Below, one piece after another: positions 24,739 to 34,690 of a stretch of 64,000 nt of DNA (positions are counted from its first letter, which is position 1; every line of letters starts with the position of its first letter). The position numbers and the translations under genes are program-made. The notes under the pieces are model-generated. The model searched no databases. It was not told where the DNA came from and worked only from the letters and a program-made list of their open reading frames with translations. The DNA is from Ustilaginoidea virens (lineage: Eukaryota; Ascomycota; Sordariomycetes; Hypocreales; Clavicipitaceae), in NCBI RefSeq assembly GCF_000687475.1, contig NC_057320.1, positions 2,542,001-2,606,000 on the forward strand. Direction: 5' to 3'.

Positions 24739-25060
24739 CCTGACACCACGCCACCCTTCCAGTTGACCCCTTCCACCACCCAGCAGCTGTCATGGGGGCT
24801 TCCACGACCGCAGTGTATGTGCACAGTACACATGCACACATCCATTGTCCGGGGAGAGTCTGGTGTGCAAGGCGGTGGCGGTTGGAGGAGATTAATCTGA
24901 TAGAGCACGGCCCCCCACGACAATGCGGGCCAAGTCAGGTCAAATTCGATTCGGGACAGGCACGGAATACCCTACTTGGGCTAGGAGGGTCGGGAGGGCT
25001 CCCTCCTAGGGTAGGTACATACCTAGGGTGAGTTCTGAGTGACGGCCTCCAATCGGAGAA

Positions 25061-25177
25061 TTGCACTGATTGCACTGAATTGCACTGAATTGCACTGAAT
25101 TGCACTGAATTGCACTGAATTGCACTGAATTGCACTGAATTGCACTGAATTGCACTGAATTGCACTGAATTGCACTG
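25061..25177. repeat. 10-base minisatellite (TGCACTGAAT), about 11 copies
   Basis: Perfect head-to-tail 10-base units, with one 9-base unit at the left edge. The period is close to one helical turn. Confidence 0.95.
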
Positions 25178-25645
25178 GCAAAGAATACAAGGTCAACCAC
25201 ATACGGTTTCGGTTCAATGCCAAGCAAAGCACGAGTCCATCCCGTGGGTCAAGGGGCAGTGACAGATGGTGAAGCATCGCAGCAGATACTACTACTACTA
25301 CTACATACAACCTGGTAATGATGGCAGTAAGCACTTGTCGTCGTTCCCCCGCGGCAATCTAGCCAACGGCGTGAGCATTGAGCAACATTACTTCGACTGT
25401 TGCACCAGACGTCGTGCAGATAATAAAATGTCTCGGCAGGCTAACCCCAAGCCCGGATTTTTGCTTTTGGACCACTTTGGGTGACACTTGACACGTTTGG
25501 CCCCCATTGTTGTTGGGAGGGGGGGGCCGTCAGCCCACGCCAAAACCAGCAAGCACAAGATTGCTCCACTCGCAGTTTTTGCGGCAACCGGGACCCCTCG
25601 TCTCCTGCCTGCCATTACCAATGAAATGCACGAACATGTGACAGG

Positions 25646-25680
25646 CGGGGGCGGGCAGGCGGGCAGGCGGGCAGGCGGAG
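25646..25680. repeat. 8-base tandem repeat (GCGGGCAG)
   Basis: About four G-rich head-to-tail units. Confidence 0.85.
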
Positions 25681-25800
25681 CGGAGCCTGCTCAGGTCTGT
25701 TTGGCGGGTCTGGTCGCCAACACAGCACGTCTTTTTATCCGAAAAGGCAGCTGGCTCGGTAGTTGTGTACCCGAGCTCGATACTCCGTGCCGTGGGAAGC

Positions 25801-25867
25801 CTTAGGTTAGGTAAGGTACCTACCTCCTAGGTAGGTACATACCTTAGGTACCTAACCTAACCTAGGG
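25801..25867. repeat. TAGGTACC inverted-repeat cluster
   Basis: The left part reads TTAGGTTAGGTAAGGTACC and the right part GGTACCTAACCTAACC, roughly reverse complements around a TCCTAGGTAGG centre. It is the longest example of this palindromic family in the window and could form a cruciform. Confidence 0.8.
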
Positions 25868-26252
25868 GCCTTTAGTGTCGGGTGCACTGCAGAGCACGGG
25901 CCCGCTCCCTCCTGACGGCGTCGGCGGAAACGCAAAGATGCGACTGGCTAGGTAGAAAGATGACAGGGCAAGGGTCAACTCAGTTGGACGATCTCCTGGC
26001 CCAAATTGAATTGGCACGGTAGTGAGCACTTGCCGGCTGGTTTGCAGATGCAGGTTGGCCACCTGTCAAGTGTCAGCGCAGATCAATGAGGGTGGGGCGA
26101 ACTTCAAGCCGACAGGGGACATGGGAATAAAGCATTAATGAATGAAGCGAAAAAGTTACCAAAGGCCGCCGACATTTTGGCGAGAAATTGGCATGCGGTA
26201 GTCAATGCGGGATTCAAGTCGTGAGATGCAAGGTGCGAGACGCGAGACGCCA

Positions 26253-26301
26253 CCAGCAGCTACCAGCTACCAGCTACCAGCTACCAGCTACCAGCTACCA
26301 G
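26253..26301. repeat. 7-base tandem repeat (CAGCTAC)
   Basis: Six to seven near-perfect head-to-tail copies. Confidence 0.9.
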
Positions 26302-27177
26302 GTGCAAAATTTCTGCTTCCCGCAAAGCACGCACTGCCAGGAGTCCATGTGACGTCCAACAGTCCCGGTAAGACTGACTCGAGTTGCTCGACGGGCTGCC
26401 GTGAGCGAGCTTGCTTCGCATTGGCAAAAGGCCAAGGAAAACATAGAAGCCACAGGGGTTACCCGATGCGGGGCGATTCGACATGCCGTTGATGCTCAAC
26501 TTCCTGAAGCCTCAGGTACGTGCGGTACGGTACGTACCTACCTACGTATCGTATCGGTCATGAGGTAATAATGCATGCATGACCCGCCATGGCGCAATGC
26601 CCTGGGCCCCCGATATCGTCAGGGCTGGCCGTTCCACAAGATCTTGCGCACGGATTACTCATCGAACCCCCAATCTGCGCGGGAATCCCCGTGGGCACCT
26701 ATGTAGCATAACTGCCATCATTGCATTGCTCTGGTGTTAACGGCCTCAATACCAGGTACCGGGTACGCAGCGGCCATTACAGCGGACAGCGGACGGCTGC
26801 GCGCGGCAGATGGACGACAACTTGACAGGTGACGGGCCATGTCTAACCCTAAGCCCGAACCCAGCCTAGATGACGCCGGACGTCGCGTCGAGTTCGATAC
26901 GGGTGATGCCTGAATAAAGGAGCTTTGCGCTTGTATCCGCTGACATAACCTCTTCCCCTTAATCACCTCCTAGGCAGGCACCTTGCTGAGAGCCCAGAGG
27001 GACCTTTTGGCCCTTGAGGGTACCTCACTTGCTATCCCGCCGCCGATTGCCGATATGTCTTCTGCAGGTTGGGGGGCATCGGCATGCAACGTGGCTGAAG
27101 CCAAAGTTCTAATAGTCTTCTGACGGCCTTGACGGCCTTGACGGCTTTTCCTTTCCTTTTCTTTTCTTTTCTTTGGT

Positions 27178-27216
27178 GGGGGAGGGGGAGGGGGAGGGGG
27201 AGGGGGAGGGGGGAGT
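27178..27216. repeat. 6-base G-rich repeat (GGGGGA)
   Basis: About six G5A units follow a CTTTT tract, giving a strong purine/pyrimidine strand switch and G-quadruplex potential on the plus strand. Confidence 0.88.
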
Positions 27217-27600
27217 GGGGGTTTGTGTGGTGGGTAGGGGGGGAGCAAAGGCAAAAAAAGTAAAGGGAGTATCAGGTACCTTAGGTACCTAGAGGTTATC
27301 ACATGCAGTCTAGTACGACGGAGTACGGACTTCGGAGGCGGAGTACTCCGTACGGCGATGCTAATTCGGCCCCCCCACCGTCTCTGAAGCCACATCCCTG
27401 CCGGTATTTTGTGACATAGCCGCCGTTCGCTCCTTCTTGGGTCCAAGGATATTCATTGTGCAACGACCCACCCCACCCTGTACGCAAACTCGGACGCCGG
27501 GAATCTCATCCGACTGTAACTTTTCATCAACGAAAACAAGGAGCCCAGCCAATACACGCACGCGAGGGAAAAAGAAAAAGAAATAGAAAAAAGATTCACA

Positions 27601-27602
<2 letters not shown>

Positions 27603-27652
<50 letters not shown>
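27603..27652. repeat. CA dinucleotide repeat, about 25 units
   Basis: (CA)n over 50 bases, followed by degenerate GCACACATGCACGC sequence. Confidence 0.95.
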
Positions 27653-27654
<2 letters not shown>

Positions 27655-28682
27655 CACACATGCACACGCACGCATGCACGCACGCGCGCAAGCACCCTTG
27701 TTGAAGGATGGCAGACAAAGTGTCAGCCGGTTTCGACCGTGTGACCTTGACCGCAACTGCATCACGTCGAGGAACGGAACCCGCATCGTTGACTTGGACG
27801 ACTTGGTTCTCACCTCCAGAATCCCGCAAAAGGTGAGTACAATAACAGCCAATGAGGGACCCCAGGTGGCCGGCTGGCACACTTGATGGAGCCCATTATG
27901 TGCACCGCGGCATGTATGCATGCATCCATCCATCCATCTCACACGCTGGTGACTGCAGACTGCCTCTTGCTAATGACCCTATTCACAGACCACTGCCGGG
28001 CCGTGTTTCCCGTCGCCGCGGTGAAAGCAGCCCGTGGCCCCGAGTTCCCTACCATGTCCTCCATGATATTGCCGCAATCGCGTATTCGTCCCACGGGAGA
28101 AGTGACACCCGATCCTACCGCTTCTCCGGATATCCAGGAATTCCAGGCTTGCCACTGAGGCATGTATCGCGCGGTCGAGGTTAGGTGAGGCACCTAGGTA
28201 CCGAGGTGCTTGGCAGTGGGCAGTGGGCAGTGGGCAACCTCCCACCTCCCCCTTGCCCCGTATGACTGATGTGGCTCAGTTGCTGCCACGGTCAAACAGC
28301 AACCCCGAACCCCCGTCGGCTGTGCAGTCCGGCAGTTGGGCAGGCCAAAGAGGAGGCCCGCAAGGGACGGCTTCGTCCTTGGCCGCCGCTCATGTGTGTT
28401 TGACAGGCAGGCTGAGGCGGCGCTCGCAAGGTCGACTAAAGTGGGCAAAGGTGGAAGAGAAGAGAGGGGGCATGGTGGGGAAATGTGGTACCCGTGTGAG
28501 GGTTTTTAGAATATCAAGCCGGGAACTCGGGCCTATCATCATGGGATGGTAGAGACATCTTGTCTTGTTCCAGGTTTGGGCGGATGAACCCTGAAACTGA
28601 CTTGACAGAAGCCCGTTGGTGGGAAAGGGCTGTTTGTCGCCATCCGACTGGACAGCAAGCAACTTGTGGGGGGGGGGGTGGT

Positions 28683-28736
28683 CAGGACTCAGGACTTAGG
28701 ACTCAGGACCAGGACTCAGGACCAGGACTCAGGACC
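28683..28736. repeat. tandem repeat (CAGGACTCAGGAC)
   Basis: About four imperfect copies built from CAGGACT and CAGGACC sub-units. Confidence 0.85.
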
Positions 28737-29269
28737 TAAATAGGACCTGCTTGAGCCAAGGAAACCTCGGACGCCGCCCTGCTCATGATTTGCCGCAAAC
28801 CCCTGCCTGCCTCCTGTCCTGGCCAACATGCCAAACTTCGGGAGCGCCGGACAAAGCCCACGGGATAACCAGGGCCCGTTTGAGGAAACAACCGACAGCC
28901 ATTCTAATTGCCAAAGTTCACAGGATGGAGTCATTGACAATAAGGACACGCGGCACGCCTCATGACGATACGCTCTCGTCGGCCTTTTTTGCCGTTCTTT
29001 TCTCCTTCCCGCAGACGACAACCATGCACGTGCCGAGGGCTGCGTAGCATCAGGGGTAGAGAGAGGTAAGGCGAGTTAGTCCATTCGTCAACCGAGCTTG
29101 CTTCGTTCTGCCGCGGGAGTTGGGACTCGGGATCAAACACGGGCTTTCTTTCGTAAAGTCGACGACGTCAACGTACCCCTCGGAATAAAACAAGAGCAAA
29201 ACCACCCTTGCAAGTCTGTCCAGGCGTCCACCTCCCTGGCAGTCCCCACAAAGTAAGTCCTCCCAGGGC

Positions 29270-29270
<1 letters not shown>

Positions 29271-29302
<32 letters not shown>
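29271..29302. repeat. CTG/CAG trinucleotide repeat, about 10 units
   Basis: Perfect (GCT)n in gene-free DNA, the third such triplet tract in 12 kb. Confidence 0.93.
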
Positions 29303-30243
29303 AAGACATTCAATCAACCTGTCAAGGTCCCAGCCATCAACCCCGAAAAACAGGGCAGGCCCGTTTTGCAACCTTTCACGAGAGAAACGTGTCAGAAACA
29401 TACGAGATGCTGTACGACCAGCCAACGTCCGGTGGTTCACCTGGGCGAGCCACCTTCGGGAACAGAAAACGCCCCACGGACGAGGACGACAGATACGGCA
29501 TGCTGCTGAACGTGGACCCGCTACCCTTCTGCGTGTGTCGCGTGCGTGCGCAAGTTGCCCTTTGTACATGGTAGCAGGACCCCGTGCGGAATCAAAATCA
29601 TCAAAATCCCCCAAGGGACCGTACTAGGCCGGTACCACAAGGCTGTCTTATCTGATACACGCAAACGCCAAAAGACGTAGACGAGACTGAGGTGTCTGTC
29701 ACACGGGGGAGCCACACCACATGCATGCCTACGCCATATTCCCCCACGTGCCGAGGTTTCAGAAACCCAGGTCCGAGTCGATGGATGGTGAAAGCGCCGC
29801 CGCCGAGAGAGGCCCGGCAGAAGGCGTGTGTTGCCCTGGCACACAAAGATCGTGAAACATGCAAACATGGCTTTGGCACGTATTCGGCAACCAATCGAGT
29901 GGAGTGCCACACTAAACCATCCGTGCCGGGATTCGCAATATCACGCGGGGACCGACGGGGAGATTAACGGGCATGGCGCCAAACGATTCTCCGCTTTTTC
30001 GTTTCTCCTCGTCACGACAAGGTGTCGAGCAAAGCTGGAAAGTTATATCGCTCAGGGCATCGACCCGTGACAAATCTTGTTTTCAACCATGCCTTAATTG
30101 CGGTGCGACATGTTTCTCTTTGTACTGAAACCCCCAAGGTGATTCGGAATAGCTCAAACCATCGTCGTGCAAGGACTCGCTCTTCATCCCTCCTCCAGAG
30201 CAAAGGTCAATCAATATTCTGTGGAAATAATGGGAAAAAGGAG

Positions 30244-30283
<40 letters not shown>
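30244..30283. repeat. A40 homopolymer
   Basis: 40 consecutive A about 180 bases past the stop of the caspase-like gene; on that gene's coding strand it is a T run. Confidence 0.9.
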
Positions 30284-30285
<2 letters not shown>

Positions 30286-30462
30286 GGCCGTCTCCCTCGT
30301 TTGTGTTCCTTGCAACGCCGCGCCAGTAAACATGCTTCATACGCTACTCCGTACACGTGGGAAGGGGGAAAGCAAAGGGCGCATGGCCCCGAGCACCGCT
30401 ATGTGAAGATGCATGAAATAAAGAAGAGCAGAGAGCTTGAGAGGCGCGGATTACATGTTGGG

Positions 30463-33400
30463 TCATCGACGAAACATTTTGTTCAGGAGACCGCCGCCAC
30501 CACGCCCCCCTTGGCCCTCTCCAGACAGCTTTCCAGCCGGAAATGTTTGCCCAACTGGCGAGTTGACGGGAGTCGACCCGTCTGTCTTGGTCACCTCAAC
30601 ATATTCTGCTTCGAAATCCTGATCCCGGGGCCGCTTGCCAAGATAGCCCTCCTCCTCATTCGGCAATGTCTTGCTGTCGCCTTGTGCAAAAGTCGGTGCT
30701 TGATATGCTAGCTCGCGAATTTTGTCCAGGCCACGATCAAGGTATTCCACCATGCCGGCCTTGTCGTCAAACACATCTTGGCCCGTCTTTTTCGGCTGAT
30801 TCCCCAGCACCTTGTCAAAGAGTGGTCCGCAACGAGCCTTAAACTCTGCCTCCAAGTCCTTCTCTCGCGTCTCAAGGCTCTCGGAACGCTCTGCCATCAG
30901 GGCTGGAGGAGCGTTGGAAAATGGTCGCGCTCTCTCCTCGCTCGCCACGTGGTCCAACCAAGACAGGTACTGCCGCTCCATCATTTCATCATCATCTCGC
31001 CTTGTCGTCGGGGTCGTTTTTTGGCAGCTGACCCAGTCTCTGGCTCTCTGCGTCATTCTCGGCCCCACAATGTACGTGCCAAAGGACTGACTGAATTCCC
31101 TGTAATGGCCGCGCAGGACGAAGCAATGGCCCATCCACCCACTCGCAGTCAACTTTTGATGAATGACGTGGGCCGCGGGACATTCCCACGCGTAGTCCAA
31201 TCCTCGGCCGTAGAAAACGATGCACCTGGCTGTGGTCCACCGCGACAGCTGTCTTCTGCCCTGCTCGTCAGGTATGGCTTGCTCTACCATCAGGATGGAG
31301 GCAGGCTGGAGGAAACTCGTCGGGGCGCGAAGGTGAATGGCGCCGTATATATGTGACCGTTCGTACTCTGCGGCAGATCTCAGGTCGAACAGCAGTGCGT
31401 CTCCGGGCCGTGAAAGCTCCAGAAGGCGATTCAAGTCTGCTGGGAGGATCGTGCGGGGTCCGTTGGTGTTGGTCTCGAGCGCGGCGACGTCTCTGACCCT
31501 TATGGAGGCCAGGTTACTGGTTATTGAATCCTTCTCCCGACGGTGGTGAAACCAGATCTCCAGGTGCCACAGTTCTATACCCAGGTTGGATGCTATGGAG
31601 GCCCTGTGAGCATCGTTGGGCCACGGATCTTGTCGGTAATACTCTTCGAGCCGACGCTCGACGTGGGAGGAGAACTTTCTGGGCTCAGGGGCGTTGCCAG
31701 TGAATGTCGTCCGCCTCATGGCCTGCTGCTGATTTAGAATCATTTGCCTCGTCGGCGTGTTGCTCAGAGCAGGGCCTGTTGCCAGCTGCTGCGCTGGAGT
31801 GAGCGAGGTTGCAGACGCGACAACAGGTCGCACGGCTCGTGAGAAGCTTCCAGGCACAGAAGACGAAGGGGAAGCGGGTCTGCCAGTGCTGGCAGATTGG
31901 GGAAACCGTGCAGTTGGCGACGAGACTAGCACATGGTTTTCTCCGAAGGAGGAGGATCCATACGAGGGCGGCGCTCTCGGTTGCTGCTGCAGTGGCAAGT
32001 TTTCCATTGCGGCGAACGCGGTTTCGGACGCGCCGGTCATGACTGATCTGTTGCCAGAATCATCAAGCCGACTGCGCTGACGAGTGGGCACGGGTACGGA
32101 AACTTGTTGCGACGCCTCTCGTTTCTGCATGGCCAGATTACTCGATCGGATGAAAGCGACAAAGGATACTGCAGGGTCCTCTGGGAGGAGATCCCAAACC
32201 ATGACGGGCAGGGACACCAGCATCAAGGTTGAATGACTCTTGAAGATACCCTGGACCTTGACGTATTTCGCCATGGCTGGGAACTCTTGGAGCCATTGCT
32301 CCCAGGCATTGATATCCAGTTGTTGATCGCCCTCCAGAGCCAGCGAGATCATGACATGCGGAGTGTCCTCGCTTGGCTCGAGTGGTGCCGCCAGACCACC
32401 CGGCACGGGAACCCCCCCGTCCGCTGCTCGCCCGGTCGACTGGGGCGCAGCGGGATGAGGCTCCGTCCCCGTCTCCGAAAGCTTGGCGGGAAGGAGCAGC
32501 CGTGACAGCTCAATGCTAGGGGCCCTGTGGTTGGCCGTCATCATGAAATGCACCGGTGTGGAGCGCGCCTCGAAATGTTTGCCATTGATGGTGACGGGAC
32601 GAGGGTGCTTCAGGCGTGCCAGAACTTCGGCATGCAGCATGGCGGCGGAAAAGGTGCGCATGCGCCATTCTTGCAGGACCTCGATCAAGGCGTTGGTGAA
32701 GGAGTATCGACCGGGGTCGGGGGCTATGGCGTCCCAACTGGAAGCCGATATCGTTTCGGTGATGCTGTCCCCGTTTGGGAAAGTAGCGCTGGCCGCTCCA
32801 GCACAGCAATCCAGGAGGATGAGAACGTCTGATTTGGATCGTTCTAGTAGCGTCTGAATGGCAGACCATCTGAGCCCGTGTTAGGCAGACATGACTGAGG
32901 AAAAAAGGAGTGACGGGCCTTTACGCTTGCTGCTCATACTCACTGTAGCCAAGGAGACGATTGATCGCGAGTCCTGATGCGCAAGGGGTCAGTCTTTTTT
33001 TTTTTTCCTTGCTGGGAGCAATTCGGGCAATGGAGCAGTGGGTAGGTATACTGGCCAGACGTACGCGCACCAAGTGCTTTGTCTAGATTCGTCGATTCGG
33101 GCGTGTCCTCCGTAGTAAATCAGAAACAAGGTGTCTGGTGATTCGTATTCTTTGATCAACTGGCCAACCCGCATCATCAACTCCAGGTGGGCGTTTTCCG
33201 AAGGGATAGCAAATATGTCTGTCCCAAAGGCGTAGTCTTCGCTCAGGCACTTGCCCAGGTCCTCCAGTTCGGGGAGGACGAAGAGATCATCGCAGCCCCA
33301 ATGTATCAGCAGGGCCTGGACCACCTTGTATCTCTGTGACGAGCGGCCTCTGTTTGGAAAGGCTCGGGCAGCGGACTGTGTGTCCATATGGTCAACCCCC

Positions 33401-33794
33401 CAACGTCGCCAAGCATGCAAGATGGGGAGAAGCTTACTTACATCCTCGAGTCTTCGGGCGAACGCCCCTATGTGTTTGATATGAAAGCTCGTGCGGCTGA
33501 TGTCATGAGTTGCCGACCGGGCAAAAGCGTCTCCGATCCCCTTGGACAGCTTGCAAAAAGGAAGAATTAGCGCAGTTCCATGGCAGTCCGGTAGATGGGG
33601 GTGGTCTCGGACAGCCCGCAGCCACCATTGTCAAACAAGCAGCCGCCCAAAATAAAGTAAAAAGAAAATAATAATAAAATGAAGGAAGAAAGAAAGAAAG
33701 AAAGACGTACAGAGGCCGTGGCAAGTTGCGAGCTGTTCCGGTCCGCGGGTCTCCTGGAGCGAAGGGTAAAGTACGGTTGTTCCTGGTATTCCAT
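30463..33794 (-). CDS. caspase-like / homeodomain-like / rhodanese-like fusion protein
   Basis: Predicted 979-residue multidomain protein. Exons in coding order are 33794-33711, 33549-33442, 33375-33065, 32973-32944 and 32869-30463, all in phase. Residues about 80-270 form a C14 caspase-like domain: FLIYYGGHA holds the putative catalytic His155 and LILLDCCAGAA the putative Cys200. A conserved region follows at about 346-420, including KYVKVQGIFKSHSTL. After a disordered linker, residues about 574-626 match a homeodomain, ending in LEIWFHHRREK where classical ones have WFQNRR. Residues about 652-779 match a rhodanese fold (ALLFDLRSAAEYERSHIYGA, then CIVFYGRGLDYAWE), but the usual active-site Cys is not visible. 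The tail is disordered and ends in GGRGGGGLLNKMFRR. The gene is divergent from pbn1. Intron 1 holds a GAAA repeat. Substrate and function are unknown; exon 1 is the least certain part. Confidence 0.8.
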
Positions 33795-34690
33795 GACGCC
33801 GTTTCTTGCGATGCAACACAAAAGCAAGTGCCCCGACCGGACGGCTGTCTGCTATGCGGCACGAGCAGAGATGGGGCGTCAGAGGTGTCGTCTTTGAAAT
33901 GAGAGATGGCACGGCAGCTGCATAAACTCATCGTCATTGCTGGGAAGGAGAAAAATTTCGGGGGCAAAAGCCAGCAGAGGCGGATTGGCGTTGGGCGTTG
34001 GCTTTGGAGAGCCGGAGGAGAGGAAACACCACATGGTTATGAGGAATGGCTCGGAGATGAAGGCCGTGCTTCAAGGGAGAAAAGACATGGAAGCTTGCGA
34101 GCATGGATTTGCATGGATTTGATTTGCATGGATTCGCTCGTTGATGGATGTTGGTTTCGTACTGAGTGCATTATCTTTTTGCTTCGGTGCCCAAACCGGT
34201 TAGACCACCCTAGAGCCGGTGTCCTAAACGGGGTCGGTCTGTCGTGCGAAGTACACGGTACTGAAGAGAGCAGGTGTCGGACGCGGGGAGTTCCAGGTCG
34301 CGAGTACCGAAGCGTTTGCAGAGGCCGAGACAACGTACTCTGCCACACTGGATCGAGCCAATCAGATGCGGCGTGCAACACCTTTGTGGCTTCTGGCTGC
34401 TCCTGCTTGTTTGCTCCTGCTGGCTCGTTCAGCCTCAGCCTCAGCCCTCCATGCAGAACGATTTTGGACGCTTCAAAGTCCAAACCCACGCTCGAACGAT
34501 ACCTACCTCCTACCGACAGCGTAACGACCCATCGCGCCTCGCAGTGACGAAAACCCGACGGTCTCTGGCTCGTCTTTCGGAAAGTCCTACAGTTGCCTTC
34601 CCCCCTTGTCCCCCGACCCGGCCGGCCTCGATGTGCAACAGTCCCTGCTTCTAGGATTCTAGGTCGACGGCGACCACCAGTCGGTCCAGC
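33795..34690. promoter_or_regulatory. divergent intergenic region caspase-like gene / pbn1
   Basis: About 0.9 kb shared by two divergent genes, so it should contain both promoters. Small Ser/Arg-rich frames at 33906-34650 lack domain features and likely represent leaders. No specific operator is recognised. Confidence 0.45.

Larger units (their letters stand above)
21531..30462. other. 8.9-kb gene-free region dense in minisatellites
   Basis: No frame here gives a recognisable protein. At least eleven different tandem arrays with periods of 2, 3, 6, 7, 8, 10 and about 13 bases occur, plus A40 at 30244-30283 and many TAGGTACC-type clusters (23108-23156, 23756-23785, 23865-23925, 24118-24160, 24520-24540, 25003-25028, 25801-25867, 26520-26545). 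A canonical intron-like segment (donor GTGAGT at 27832, branch CTAATGAC, acceptor CACAG at 27988) is flanked by weak open frames, so a spliced noncoding transcript or a small gene is possible. The part next to 21531 is the likely promoter and leader of the homeodomain gene. Confidence 0.5.

Noticed and set aside
24388..24923. Long minus-strand frames with repeating SGCQGVRV peptides
   Set aside because: They are translations of the 8-base minisatellite; all frames are open for the same reason and no flanking protein features exist.
24613..25177. CRISPR-like arrays
   Set aside because: Units are directly adjacent with no spacers, and the DNA is eukaryotic.
24935..25334. Minus-strand frames with repeating QFSAIQCNSV peptides
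   Set aside because: They are translations of the 10-base array.
26840..26860. Telomere-like CTAACCCTAA word
   Set aside because: A single copy within unrelated sequence; no array.
29208..29627. 139-codon frame with a poly-Ala stretch
   Set aside because: The Ala run is a translated triplet repeat, and the rest has no coding character.
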